The notes: generated from the letters alone by a model not told the origin. A stretch of DNA of 64,000 bases from Malaciobacter halophilus (GCF_002837275.1 NZ_NXIF01000008.1:20694-84693), one strand, 5' to 3'; counted from the stretch's first letter, positions 29,418 to 39,267 are shown. Numbers and translations are program-made.

Positions 29418-29476
29418 AAATACTCCTTTATCGTAATAATCTATCTAATTATCACATTACATTTCTTAAATTTAGT

Positions 29477-30193
29477 TTAAAAAGGCCATATCTTTCTTAA
29501 TAGTTTGATTCCCCATGGCGTTTCTAACACATCTTGTTCTGCTCCATCTTTTTTATACAAAATCTTCAAATTTGCAACCTGAGAAGACAATACTGAATTC
29601 TCAGGAGTAATATCATATGGACGAATAACTCCTGTAATAATCAATTCTTGGCGTTGTCCATCAATTAATAATTGTTTATTACCTTTAATAAAGTAGTTCC
29701 CATTTTGATAAGTTTCTTCAATAATTACAGAAACTGTAGTAGAAAAAGACTCATCTAATGAAGTCTTAACTTCTCCCTCATTTGAACTATTACTTTGTGA
29801 ACTAAAATTTACACCAGCAACTCTATTAAACTTATTTGCATACTTATCAACAGTTCCACCCAAAGTGTTACCTGTCATAGGAGATAAAAGACCTCCTCCT
29901 AAATTTGTTTCATCAGTTCTTGTTAACTCTCTTTTATTATTTGTATCTGATGTTAAAGATTCATCAATTCTTACTTGTATAATATCACCAATTTGTAAAT
30001 CTTTCTTATCTGCAAATAAAGAAGGCCCTTTTCTTGTATATAAAGAGCCTTTTTTCTTTTCAACTTTTTTTACTGGTTTTGGAATTTGCATTTTTGGTTT
30101 GGAAAAATCCAACTTCTCTTCTGTTGCAGCACACGCTGAAAAAAGAAATATGGCCATTAATGCAATACATATGTTTTTATAATTACTCGTCAT
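29477..30193 (-). CDS. flgH: Flagellar L-ring protein
   Basis: 238 residues. A lipoprotein signal starts it (ICIALMAIFLFSACAATEE; lipobox FSAC with the acylated Cys), so it sits in the outer membrane as the L-ring around the rod. YTRKGPSLFADKKDLQIGDI and the C-terminal GVIRPYDITPENSVLSS are family motifs. The start overlaps the preceding small membrane protein gene by 11 bases. Confidence 0.95.
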   Translation of the reverse strand: MTSNYKNICIALMAIFLFSACAATEEKLDFSKPKMQIPKPVKKVEKKKGSLYTRKGPSLFADKKDLQIGDIIQVRIDESLTSDTNNKRELTRTDETNLGGGLLSPMTGNTLGGTVDKYANKFNRVAGVNFSSQSNSSNEGEVKTSLDESFSTTVSVIIEETYQNGNYFIKGNKQLLIDGQRQELIITGVIRPYDITPENSVLSSQVANLKILYKKDGAEQDVLETPWGIKLLRKIWPF

Positions 30194-30611
30194 TAAATTT
30201 ACTCTCTACTATATACTCTAAATCAATCGCTATTTTTATATCATCTATTGTTCTTTTTACTAATGCTAATGTTCCATACCTTACTACTAAAGCATCAATA
30301 TTAGTATCAGGGTCACATACTATTAGTATTCTATTTGATACAATTTTTACGTTTCTTACATTTAATTGACCAACTAAATCAACAGCACTTTCAACTTCTC
30401 TATATATAAGTTTTTCAAGTTTTGCTTTTCTTTGTTGCTCTTTTATTTTCTTACTATTTTCAAGTTGTACTAACTCTTTTTGTTTCTCTTCTTGCGCAAA
30501 TTTATCACTCATATGAGAGTAATAAGCAACAAACATAGCAATTACTGCAATAACAGAGATAACTTTTATAATCACTCTTTTTTTAGATGTTCTTTTTACT
30601 GCAATAATCAT
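30183..30611 (-). CDS. Small flagellar-operon membrane protein, unknown
   Basis: 142 residues: basic N-terminus, one membrane helix (VIIKVISVIAVIAMFVAYYS), a short charged coiled-coil segment (about 38-70) and a compact C-terminal domain (VDLVGQLNVRNVKIVSNRIL and onwards). I do not recognise a named family. It is set between flgH (overlap) and fliL (19-base gap), so a role in the envelope part of the motor or in ring assembly is a fair guess, but only from position. Confidence 0.75.
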   Translation of the reverse strand: MIIAVKRTSKKRVIIKVISVIAVIAMFVAYYSHMSDKFAQEEKQKELVQLENSKKIKEQQRKAKLEKLIYREVESAVDLVGQLNVRNVKIVSNRILIVCDPDTNIDALVVRYGTLALVKRTIDDIKIAIDLEYIVESKFNDE

Positions 30612-30629
30612 TATTTACCTTTAATTTAG

Positions 30630-31160
30630 TTACTTAATAACAAAAGTTGTGAAGTATAAATTTTTGATACTATCTTTTTTTATATCTTCATTAGATGCAG
30701 TTACTTCATTTAATATTGAGTTAATCTCATCTATTAACTCCTCTTTTAGTAATGCTTTTCCTCCAACAGTTAATAACTCTTCAGAACTTCTTGCACTAAT
30801 TTGAGAAATAACAATATCTACAATTTCTGGTTTATACTCTTCTACAACAGCCTCAATTGTTGGCTCTGTACTTTTTAAAGTAAATGACAATTTCATTAAC
30901 TTTTCTCTACCTCTTGAGTTAGTAATATTTAAAACCAAATCATTTATTGCAGTTTTAAAACTCTCCCCATCAGCATTTTGTTCTTGAGTCTTTTCTTGCC
31001 CATTTTCACCACTATTTTGATCCGATAAAACACCTTTTGAAAAAAGAAAATAAGCCATTCCACCAACAGCTAGTAGCAATACAATAATTAGTGCAACAAG
31101 CACTATCATTAAACCTTTTCCGCCTTTTTGTTCCGCTGGTGCGTTCTCTTCTTCTGCCAT
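30630..31160 (-). CDS. fliL: Flagellar basal-body protein FliL
   Basis: 176 residues: cytoplasmic start rich in Glu and Lys, one membrane helix (LMIVLVALIIVLLLAVGGMAYFLF), and a periplasmic domain (DLVLNITNSRGREKLMKLSF ... EDIKKDSIKNLYFTTFVIK) that rings the stator. FliL supports torque and stator function. It is 2 bases upstream of the end of the motE-like gene. Confidence 0.93.
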   Translation of the reverse strand: MAEEENAPAEQKGGKGLMIVLVALIIVLLLAVGGMAYFLFSKGVLSDQNSGENGQEKTQEQNADGESFKTAINDLVLNITNSRGREKLMKLSFTLKSTEPTIEAVVEEYKPEIVDIVISQISARSSEELLTVGGKALLKEELIDEINSILNEVTASNEDIKKDSIKNLYFTTFVIK

Positions 31161-31162
31161 TC

Positions 31163-31654
31163 CTATCCCTTTGTTTTATTATTATAATCTTTTAACATTA
31201 GTGTTAATAATGAAGCGTTTTTAACACTTAAATATCGCATTATTAGAGTAACTTTTTTCTCTTTAAGTTTCAAGATAATGTCAAATACATCTTCAATATT
31301 TCCTTCATCTATCATTTTATTAAAAATTTCAGCTGAAACTTTTGGCTTCATACCATTATAAATTTTCGCTGTTTTTGTTTTTACTTCACCTTTAATGTCT
31401 TGTAATATTTCTAAATTTTGATCTCTTAAAGTTTGTATCTGTTTTTTCTCTTTTTCTATTTTTGAAAGTAAATCTTCAAGCTCTTTTTTTCGTTGTTTAT
31501 ACTCTGCTTCTTTTTTATTATAAAACTCATTTAACTCTTTTTTCAACTCTCTTATTTCAATTCTTTGTTTTATAAACTTTGAAGTTGTATCATCTGCACT
31601 AAATAGAAATGATGTTGTAAAAATGATAACTGCAAAAACTATCTTAAGCAACAC
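31163..31654 (-). CDS. MotE-like periplasmic motor protein
   Basis: 163 residues: signal peptide (LLKIVFAVIIFTTSFLFSA), a long coiled coil (about 28-95), then a MgtE-N/FliG-N-like helical domain (KPKVSAEIFNKMIDEGNIED, DIILKLKEKKVTLIMRYLSV). This layout is that of MotE, a periplasmic partner of MotC/motor proteins. The gene sits between fliJ and fliL. Name by architecture; the exact partner here is not shown. Confidence 0.72.
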   Translation of the reverse strand: MLLKIVFAVIIFTTSFLFSADDTTSKFIKQRIEIRELKKELNEFYNKKEAEYKQRKKELEDLLSKIEKEKKQIQTLRDQNLEILQDIKGEVKTKTAKIYNGMKPKVSAEIFNKMIDEGNIEDVFDIILKLKEKKVTLIMRYLSVKNASLLTLMLKDYNNKTKG

Positions 31655-31661
31655 TTCTCCT

Positions 31662-32066
31662 TTAACCTCTTATGTATTTACTTTGCATATATTCTGAAGA
31701 GGCTTCCTCTTCAGCAGCCAATGCTAATTTTATTTTCTCTTTTCTCTCTTCTTGCAAAATATAATTAAACTGTTCACTCTGTTTTTGCAGTTCAATTAAC
31801 TCTTGTACAACTATTTCATGCTTTTTATTTAACTGTTTCTTTTTTGCTTCAAGTTTTAACATATGTTGCTTCATACTATTTTTATGCATCTGTAAAATAG
31901 CAAAATCTGAAATAGCACCATGAGGTTGAACTCCAGTGGTATTTATTTTAGTTTGAGTAATAGTAAGCTCAGTTTCAATTGCATCGATTTGTTGCATTAG
32001 TTGACCTTTTTCAACTAACTTTCTATCAATTTGAGTCTTTTTTAAATCATAAAGTTTTTCTATCAT
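31662..32066 (-). CDS. fliJ: FliJ-like flagellar export protein
   Basis: 134 residues from ATG 32066, all coiled coil: an anti-parallel pair of helices (KTQIDRKLVEKGQLMQQIDA, KLEAKKKQLNKKHEIVVQEL). FliJ is the stalk of the export ATPase FliI and opens the export gate. The frame is open back to 32099, but that start overlaps fliQ and lacks a ribosome-binding site, whereas ATG 32066 has GGAA upstream. Called by coiled coil, size and position between fliQ and motE. Confidence 0.75.
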   Translation of the reverse strand: MIEKLYDLKKTQIDRKLVEKGQLMQQIDAIETELTITQTKINTTGVQPHGAISDFAILQMHKNSMKQHMLKLEAKKKQLNKKHEIVVQELIELQKQSEQFNYILQEERKEKIKLALAAEEEASSEYMQSKYIRG

Positions 32067-32068
32067 AA

Positions 32069-32335
32069 CTATTTTCCAAAAACCAACATAATATCCCAAA
32101 GGTCTTTTGTATAAGTACTAATATGATCTCCCATCCAAGGTAATGATATTAATACAAATACTGATACAAAAATCATTTTAGGTACAAAAGATAATGATGC
32201 ATCAGAAACTTGTGTAACTGCTTGAAAAATCGAAATCAATAGACCAATTACCATACTTACAATAAGTGAAGGCATTCCAAGTATTAAAATAATCTTTACG
32301 GTATTTTCAGCAATACCTATTAAGTCCATTTCCAT
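32069..32335 (-). CDS. fliQ: Flagellar export apparatus protein FliQ
   Basis: 88 residues, two membrane helices with the conserved middle part of the family (PSLIVSMVIGLLISIFQAVT, QVSDASLSFVPK). It is one of the core export-gate proteins of the flagellar type III system in the inner membrane. It starts 2 bases after the acidic protein gene. Confidence 0.95.
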   Translation of the reverse strand: MEMDLIGIAENTVKIILILGMPSLIVSMVIGLLISIFQAVTQVSDASLSFVPKMIFVSVFVLISLPWMGDHISTYTKDLWDIMLVFGK

Positions 32336-32337
32336 CT

Positions 32338-33438
32338 TTAGTCTTTAATCTTTACAGTAATCTCCAAAGTTTTATTATTTAATAGTTGTTGAATTAAAGC
32401 AACTATATCAGATGCATTATTACTATCCAATTTTATAGTTTCATTATCCTCTTGAGGTACACTTTTTACCTCTTCAATACTAGGCATAGAGTTTGTAGGT
32501 TCAATATCATCAGTTAAACCTTCTAGTGCTGATAAAACATCTTTTTCATTTAAACTATCTAACTCAGAAAACTCATTTGCCATATTCTCTCCTTTTAAAG
32601 ACATATTCTCTTTTATATCTTCAATTTTATCTTTAGGTATTATATCATCTTTTAAATCACTTTGTATCTCTTCATCTGGAAGATTCATCAGTTCATCAAG
32701 ATCTTTTAAATCTACTTCTTTTGCCTCTTCTTCATCTAAAGCTGTTAATAATTCATCTTTAATATTATCTTTAACTTTTAGTTCATCTTCACTTAAATCT
32801 ATATCTTGTTGCTCAATTTCAGGTCTTATATCTTCATATGTTTGAGGTTCTTGAGCTTCATTTATATAATCATCAAAATAGTCTTTTGAAGAAGTTGCTA
32901 TTACATCATCTTCCATTTTTGGAGTTTGATTAAAAAAATCATCCATTTGTTCATCATCTTCATTTGGGTCAATATGAGTAAGTAAAGAGCTTAATTCATC
33001 ATCTAACTCTGTGTCATAAGATTCATCACTCTCTTCATATGCTTCATCAACTATATCTCTAATTGACTCTTCTACTCCATCTTCAATAACATTATTTTGT
33101 GAATTATCAAGTTTGTTTAAGATATGCGTAGTTAATTCATCTAAAGAATCAACAGACATATCTCCTATTCCATGGTCAAGTAAATACTCTTGTTCAATAC
33201 CATCTTTAGGTCTTAAAAACTTAAATTTTGAATTTATTGATTTTTTCTTTATTATTTTTGAATCATCAATTAAATAGATATCTTCTGGATTCTCTTCAAT
33301 TGCATCTTTTAAGTCATCCAACTCATTTAATTCTATTACAGAACTATTTTTATCGAGTCTAAATTTAACATTGGCATGTTCTAGAAGATTATTTATTTCT
33401 TCTTTAAAGTCTTCGTTTCCATAAATATATATATTCAA
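32338..33438 (-). CDS. Highly acidic protein leading the flagellar operon, unknown
   Basis: 366 residues, soluble. The N-terminal 110 residues look like a small alpha/beta domain (NIYIYGNEDFKEEINNLLEH, IYLIDDSKIIKK, LDHGIGDMSVDSLDELTTHI) resembling a receiver-type fold without its phosphorylation site. A long Asp/Glu-rich middle (about 115-340) follows, ending in a conserved-looking tail (NKTLEITVKIKD). The start is TTG with AGGG about 7 bases upstream. It heads the fliQ-fliJ-motE-fliL-flgH-flgK-fliD operon, so it is probably a flagellar regulator or export factor; no function is claimed. Confidence 0.72.
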   Translation of the reverse strand: MNIYIYGNEDFKEEINNLLEHANVKFRLDKNSSVIELNELDDLKDAIEENPEDIYLIDDSKIIKKKSINSKFKFLRPKDGIEQEYLLDHGIGDMSVDSLDELTTHILNKLDNSQNNVIEDGVEESIRDIVDEAYEESDESYDTELDDELSSLLTHIDPNEDDEQMDDFFNQTPKMEDDVIATSSKDYFDDYINEAQEPQTYEDIRPEIEQQDIDLSEDELKVKDNIKDELLTALDEEEAKEVDLKDLDELMNLPDEEIQSDLKDDIIPKDKIEDIKENMSLKGENMANEFSELDSLNEKDVLSALEGLTDDIEPTNSMPSIEEVKSVPQEDNETIKLDSNNASDIVALIQQLLNNKTLEITVKIKD

Positions 33439-33466
33439 AAAATGCCCTAAAATAATTTTTATGTAG

Positions 33467-33472
33467 ATTATA
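33467..33472 (-). promoter_or_regulatory. -10 box for the flagellar operon
   Basis: Minus strand reads AAAGGTATAATCTACAT: consensus TATAAT about 28 bases before the TTG start of the acidic protein gene. No sigma-28 or sigma-54 consensus is seen in this divergent gap. Confidence 0.55.
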
Positions 33473-33528
33473 CCTTTATTTTATAAAATTTTAGATAAAA
33501 TTAAATGAAATTGTAAAAGGGTGTTTCA

Positions 33529-34584
33529 TTGAGAAGTATATTAGCTATTATTTTATTATTAACATCATCAATTTTTGCACAAACAATTAAAGATATTTCA
33601 AATGTGGTGGGTATTAGAGATAACCAGTTAATTGGATATGGATTAGTTGTAGGTCTTGCAGGAACAGGTGATAAAAGTCAATTTACAATGCAATCACTAC
33701 AAAATCTTCTTAGAAACTCATATATAAAAATCCCAACATCTTCAATAAAATCAAAAAATATTGCAGCTGTCATGGTAACTGCAAAACTTCCTCCTTTTGC
33801 TAGACAAGGTGATAAAATCAAAATAAAAGTTTCAGCAATTGGTGATGCAAAATCTATTGATCATGGACAACTACTTTTAACACAATTAAAAGGTGTTGAT
33901 GGTAATGTTTATGCTTTAGGTCAAGGAACAGTTGTAGCTGATTTAAAAAACTTAACAACAGGTTTTATATATAATGGTGCTACAATTGAGAATGAAGTTG
34001 ATTTTAAACTTGGCGATGAAGAAGAGATAACACTAAGTCTATTTAAAAACAGTGCAAAACATGCAGATATAATTGAAAGAAAAGTAAATGAAAGATTTGG
34101 TAAAAGACTTGCAAGAGCCATAGATACAAGAACAATAAAAATAAAAAAGCCTCCAACTATGTCTATTGTAAAATTTTTATCAATTGTTCAAAATATTCAA
34201 CTTGATGATAGCTTTAAGAAAAAAATCATCATTGATATGAATAGAGAGATTATTATTGCAGGTGCAGATATAAAAATTGACCCCGTTACTGTTACTAGAG
34301 ATAACTTCACTTTAAGGGTAAAAAAATCAGCTTTAAATGAAGAAGAGTGGAATGATAGAGCTGTAAATAGAGGTGTTGATATAGGTGATGATGTAAAAGT
34401 TGGTAATAATCCAGCTGAAGTTAATATAGATAATGCACTAATAAATACAAAGAGTGCTCCAACGGTTTCAGACCTAATGAGAGCAATGAAAGTAATGAAA
34501 TTACCTATAACAGATATAATTGAAACTATAAAACTTATTAAAGATTTAGGTTCAATTAATGCTGAAGTTGAAATAAGAGGATAA
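33529..34584 (+). CDS. flgI: Flagellar P-ring protein
   Basis: 351 residues, with a cleavable signal peptide (RSILAIILLLTSSIFAQT). FlgI forms the ring around the rod in the peptidoglycan layer. Family motifs include ISNVVGIRDNQLIGYGLVVG, LAGTGDKSQFTMQS, NIAAVMVTAKLPPFARQGD, and near the end APTVSDLMRAMKVMKLPITD. The start is TTG at 33529 with AAAGGG 6-8 bases upstream. It is divergent from the large flagellar operon and followed by fliM. Confidence 0.95.
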   Translation: MRSILAIILLLTSSIFAQTIKDISNVVGIRDNQLIGYGLVVGLAGTGDKSQFTMQSLQNLLRNSYIKIPTSSIKSKNIAAVMVTAKLPPFARQGDKIKIKVSAIGDAKSIDHGQLLLTQLKGVDGNVYALGQGTVVADLKNLTTGFIYNGATIENEVDFKLGDEEEITLSLFKNSAKHADIIERKVNERFGKRLARAIDTRTIKIKKPPTMSIVKFLSIVQNIQLDDSFKKKIIIDMNREIIIAGADIKIDPVTVTRDNFTLRVKKSALNEEEWNDRAVNRGVDIGDDVKVGNNPAEVNIDNALINTKSAPTVSDLMRAMKVMKLPITDIIETIKLIKDLGSINAEVEIRG

Positions 34585-34586
34585 GA

Positions 34587-35684
34587 ATGGCTGAATTTTT
34601 AAGTCAAGATGAAATTGATGCTCTTTTAGATATTGCCGAACAGGGTGAAGATATCGACACAACTGTCGAAGAAAAACCCATATCTAAAGAAAAAAATTAC
34701 TCAATTTACGATTTTAAAAAACCAAATAGAATATCAAATGAACAGTTTAAAGCCTTCTCAACTCTACACGATAAGATGTTAAGGGATTTAATTACTGACC
34801 TTTCAGCAATGCTTAGAAAAATTGTTGATATTAAACTTTACTCAATTGAACAAATGACTTATGGTGAGTTTATTCTTTCTATTCCTCAATTAACATCTCT
34901 TAATACATTATCGATTAAACCTCTTGAAGGAAGAATAGTAATTGAGTGTAACCCTGGAATTTCACATAAAATTATTGCCGAACTTTTAGGTAGTGGTGCT
35001 GTTGCAGCAAGTGACAATTTAGATAGAGAATTAACAGAAATTGAAGTAGAAATATTTGACCATTTTTATAAAATGTTTGTAAAACATATGTATAGAGCAT
35101 GGGATGAAGTGACAACTTTAAATTTCAAAATAGAATCAAGAGATACAAATGCAAATGCAATTCAAATTATCTCAGACCATGAGATAGTTTTACTTGTTGT
35201 ATTAGAAATTACAATTGATGAAGAGTCTGGATTTTTATCTATTTGTTATCCTATTTCTTATATCGAGCAACTATTAAACAAAATTGTTGAAAGAATTTTC
35301 TCAGAAGGTAAAAATAGAAAAATTAGTAGAAAAAGAGATATTACAACTCTTATTTCTGGTGCAAAAATGCATATTCAAGCTATTATGGCAGAAACAGAAA
35401 TGAATGTTGAAGATATACTAAATCTTAAAAAAGGAGATGTAATTGTATTTAATAAAAATGCAACTTCATCATCTTCAAAACTATATATTAATAATAAAGA
35501 GAAATTTGTTGGTTTATCGGGAATTTCTAATAATAGAAAAGCTGTACAAATTGAATCAAATATTGACCATGAAAAACAAGAAACTCTTGATATTTTAAGA
35601 GTTATGAGAGAAGAAAGAGAGAAAAAAGCAAAAGAGACAAATGCAAATATCAAACGTCTTCTTGCAGAAAAAGGTATTTTTTAA
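34587..35684 (+). CDS. fliM: Flagellar motor switch protein FliM
   Basis: 365 residues. FliM is the middle part of the C ring; its N-terminal EFLSQDEIDALL peptide binds CheY-P. The middle domain (about 45-230) contains ELLGSGAVAA where the family has a GGxG loop. A SPOA/FliN-like C-terminal domain follows (VEDILNLKKGDVIVF), then a charged helical tail of about 35 residues (EERE KKAKET... LAEKGIF) that is longer than usual. Two bases separate it from flgI; the pairing of these two genes is not the common order. Confidence 0.92.
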   Translation: MAEFLSQDEIDALLDIAEQGEDIDTTVEEKPISKEKNYSIYDFKKPNRISNEQFKAFSTLHDKMLRDLITDLSAMLRKIVDIKLYSIEQMTYGEFILSIPQLTSLNTLSIKPLEGRIVIECNPGISHKIIAELLGSGAVAASDNLDRELTEIEVEIFDHFYKMFVKHMYRAWDEVTTLNFKIESRDTNANAIQIISDHEIVLLVVLEITIDEESGFLSICYPISYIEQLLNKIVERIFSEGKNRKISRKRDITTLISGAKMHIQAIMAETEMNVEDILNLKKGDVIVFNKNATSSSSKLYINNKEKFVGLSGISNNRKAVQIESNIDHEKQETLDILRVMREEREKKAKETNANIKRLLAEKGIF

Positions 35685-35706
35685 GAAGTAAGAAATACTT
35701 ACTTCT
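35684..35706. terminator. Terminator between fliM and PII gene
   Basis: A 9-bp stem (35684-35692 with 35698-35706) around AAATA directly at the fliM stop. It lies between convergent genes and can serve both. Confidence 0.7.
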
Positions 35707-35720
35707 AAATTAATATAGAT

Positions 35721-36101
<381 letters not shown>

Positions 36102-36127
36102 TTAAATTAAAATTATCTTAAACTTTC

Positions 36128-36145
36128 AATATCCTAAAGGATATT
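36128..36145 (-). terminator. Short hairpin at the end of amt copy 2
   Basis: An 8-bp stem (36128-36135 with 36138-36145), 2-base loop, at the amt stop codon. The T tract after it is poor, so it may be an attenuator or RNA end rather than a full stop; the PII gene lies 85 bases further on. Confidence 0.5.
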
Positions 36146-37331
36146 AAAAAGCTCTTTTAAATTCAGGATATGCTTCAAGTCCACACTCTTCAACATCTAA
36201 TCCTTGCATCTCTTCATCACTATGTGCTCTTAATTCTACTATTTTATTTAAAAAAAATAAAACAATATAAGAGATTACAAAAGCGAAAACTCCTATAACA
36301 ACTACACCTTTTAATTGTCCTAAAAAAGTTATACTTTCGCCATTACTTGCAAAAATACCAACAGCTAATGTTCCCCAAACTCCATTTACTAAATGAACAG
36401 ATAAAGCACCAACTGGGTCATCAATTCTTAATTTATCAAAAAAAGATACTGCAAATACAACTAATGCACCGCCAATTGCTCCAATTAATATAGGCACATA
36501 AATATTATATAAATCAGGTCCAGCTGTAATTGCTACTAGCCCTCCTAAAGCACCATTTAATATCATAGTCAAATCTAGTTTTGAATACTTTATATACATA
36601 ATTATAGAAACCATTATAGCTCCTGCTAAACCTGCTGTATTTGTATTCATTATAGTAAGAGCAACTGCATTAGCACTCTCTTTACTAGAGATTGAACCAA
36701 CACTTCCACCATTAAATCCAAACCATCCAATCCATAATAAAAGAGCCCCTAAAGTTACTAAAGGAATATTTGAAGCTGGAATTACTCTAACTCCTCCTGT
36801 TTTTGGGTATCTTCCTTTTCTATTTCCAATGATTAAAATTGCTGCAAGAAGTGCCCATCCTCCTGTACTATGAATTACAGTTGAACCAGCTAAATCATAC
36901 ATACTTAAATTTAATATTGTTCCTTCTAAAAAGTTTGCTCCCCATGTAATATTAACTACTAAAGGGTATATAACTGATGCCATAATAACAGTAAAAAAGG
37001 CTAAAGGAATAACCTTTGCTCTTTCACTAACTCCACCACTCATAATATTGATAACTTTTCCAACAAATGCCATTTGAAATAAAAAAGCTGCCCATTTACT
37101 CATACTATCACTTCCAAAATCACCAAATGCTATTGAATAGCCAAATAGTAAAAATGCCAAAGAAGCAACTGCATAAATTAAAGTATTAATTGTTAATACT
37201 GCTGTAACATTCTTAGTTCTTACAAGTCCTGCTTCAAGCATAGCAAAACCAGGAACCATAAAGATAATTAATACCATTGCAAAAATTGCAAAAAAAGTAT
37301 CTAGTACATAAGGAATTGATTCAAGTTCCAT
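36144..37331 (-). CDS. amt: Ammonium transporter (copy 2)
   Basis: 395 residues, about eleven membrane helices. It conducts ammonium/ammonia into the cell. Landmarks: FAMLEAGLVRTKN (Amt signature), GDFGSDSMSKWAAF, STVIHSTGGWALL with the first channel His, and DDPVGALSVHLVNGVWG with the second His. A C-terminal tail (GLDVEECGLEAYPEFKRAF) is the PII-controlled part. It precedes its PII gene. Confidence 0.95.
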   Translation of the reverse strand: MELESIPYVLDTFFAIFAMVLIIFMVPGFAMLEAGLVRTKNVTAVLTINTLIYAVASLAFLLFGYSIAFGDFGSDSMSKWAAFLFQMAFVGKVINIMSGGVSERAKVIPLAFFTVIMASVIYPLVVNITWGANFLEGTILNLSMYDLAGSTVIHSTGGWALLAAILIIGNRKGRYPKTGGVRVIPASNIPLVTLGALLLWIGWFGFNGGSVGSISSKESANAVALTIMNTNTAGLAGAIMVSIIMYIKYSKLDLTMILNGALGGLVAITAGPDLYNIYVPILIGAIGGALVVFAVSFFDKLRIDDPVGALSVHLVNGVWGTLAVGIFASNGESITFLGQLKGVVVIGVFAFVISYIVLFFLNKIVELRAHSDEEMQGLDVEECGLEAYPEFKRAF

Positions 37332-37425
37332 TATATTGTCCTCTCAATGATTTTTATTAGAACAATTATAATAAGAAATTTAAAAGTAGAGCTATTTTTT
37401 TTGTATATATTTTATACAATTGTTT

Positions 37426-37452
37426 AAAAAGAGGCATAAGTTGCCCCTTTTT
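37426..37452 (-). terminator. Terminator after PII copy 1
   Basis: An 11-bp stem with one mismatch (37426-37436 with 37442-37452), at the end of the PII gene; the minus strand has a T tract in the stem end. It divides the two amt-PII pairs. Confidence 0.75.
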
Positions 37453-37453
37453 A

Positions 37454-37795
<342 letters not shown>

Positions 37796-37810
37796 TTAAT
37801 CCTTTACTTT

Positions 37811-39025
37811 TTAGGCTCTTTTAAATTCAGGATAAGCTTCTAATCCTGTTTCATGAATATCTAAACCATTTACCTCTGTCTCTTCATCAACTCTTAACCC
37901 AATTACTAAATCAAGAATCTTCCAAACAATAAATGATGTAACAAATACGAAGATACCAATTACTACTACACCTTTAACTTGTGCTATAAAAGAAACATCT
38001 GGATTAAAAATTCCCACAGCTAAAGTTCCCCATATACCAGCAACTAAGTGAACAGAAAGAGCACCAACTGGGTCATCAATTTTTAATTTATCCCATAAAG
38101 GAACAGCTATTACTACTAATGCACCACCAACAATTCCTTCAATAAAAGATACAACCATTCCTAAATCTGGACCTGCTGTTACAGAAACAAGTCCTGCTAA
38201 TGCACCATTTAAAACCATAGTTAAATCTACTTTTTTATAGATAAATTGAGTTAATAATGCAGCAGCAATAGCACCTGCACAAGCTGCCATATTTGTATCA
38301 GCAATAACTAAAGCTATTCCATCAATATCTGCTTTACTTCCTAAAGCTAGTTGTGAACCACCATTAAATCCAAACCATCCCATCCATAAAATAAATGTAC
38401 CAAGTGTTGCTAAAGTTAAATTTGAACCTGGAATTGGTCTTACATTTCCATTCTTATCATATTTTCCTTTTCTAGCCCCAAGGATTAAAACTCCAGCAAG
38501 TGCAGCCCATCCACCAACTGAGTGTACTATTGTTGAACCAGCAAAATCAGAAAAACCTGATAAAACTCCACCTAATTCACTTCCACCCCAAGTCCAATGA
38601 CCTTGAATAGGATAAATAACACCACTTAAAATAACTACAAATATTAAAAAAGGCCATAATTTCATTCTTTCTGCAATCGTACCTGAAATTACTGATGCTG
38701 CTGTTGCAACAAATACTACTTGGAAAAAGAAATCTGCCATTACTGGGTATCCCATAGCTTCATTTGTTTTACCTGAAAGCATTGCTCCACTACCAATAAA
38801 TGATGAACCCTCTCCATACATAAAGTTATATCCTACAAAATAGAACATAATGCAAGATATTGCAAATAACGCAATATTTTTTGTAAGTACTGTTGCATTA
38901 TTTTTTGTTCTTGTAAGACCAGCCTCTAACATAGCAAAACCCGCTGCCATCCACATAACAAGAATTCCTGCAAATACAAACAAGAACCCGTCTAATATAT
39001 ATTTTACATCTGCAAAATTTTCCAT
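37811..39025 (-). CDS. amt: Ammonium transporter (copy 1)
   Basis: 404 residues from ATG 39025, which has AAGGAG just upstream; the open frame reaches 39229, but the extra N-terminal part has no Amt similarity and no ribosome-binding site. Landmarks: FAMLEAGLTRTKNNATVL, STIVHSVGGWAAL (first His), DPVGALSVHLVAGIWG (second His), tail GLDIHETGLEAYPEFKRA. It is the first gene of the amt-glnK, amt-glnB series. Confidence 0.95.
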   Translation of the reverse strand: MENFADVKYILDGFLFVFAGILVMWMAAGFAMLEAGLTRTKNNATVLTKNIALFAISCIMFYFVGYNFMYGEGSSFIGSGAMLSGKTNEAMGYPVMADFFFQVVFVATAASVISGTIAERMKLWPFLIFVVILSGVIYPIQGHWTWGGSELGGVLSGFSDFAGSTIVHSVGGWAALAGVLILGARKGKYDKNGNVRPIPGSNLTLATLGTFILWMGWFGFNGGSQLALGSKADIDGIALVIADTNMAACAGAIAAALLTQFIYKKVDLTMVLNGALAGLVSVTAGPDLGMVVSFIEGIVGGALVVIAVPLWDKLKIDDPVGALSVHLVAGIWGTLAVGIFNPDVSFIAQVKGVVVIGIFVFVTSFIVWKILDLVIGLRVDEETEVNGLDIHETGLEAYPEFKRA

Positions 39026-39239
39026 AAGTCTCCTTTTGGTTTTTATGCTATCAGTATAAAATATATAATTTTTTTTGTAAATAGGAGAACTGTCTATTTT
39101 ATATACAAGATTTGCTATATTTTTTATACATTGACAAATATGACTATTTCTTGTAAACTTTTTATTTAAACACATTAAATATACAATTGAATAGTTTTTA
39201 TACAACTTTTGCAACACTATTGCTGCCATATTTTAGTAC

Positions 39240-39245
39240 TATAAT
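39240..39245 (+). promoter_or_regulatory. -10 box for the sensor-Fis-glnD operon
   Basis: TTTTAGTACTATAATAATATAC contains TATAAT 22 bases before the ATG at 39268, which has AAAAAAGGAGA as ribosome-binding site. The stretch 39026-39239 holds the amt promoter on the other strand. Confidence 0.6.
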
Positions 39246-39267
39246 AATATACAAAAAAGGAGAGCCA

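Noticed and set aside
39026..39229. N-terminal extension of the first Amt by 68 residues
   Set aside because: The added part has no Amt likeness or ribosome-binding site, whereas ATG 39025 has AAGGAG and matches the family start.
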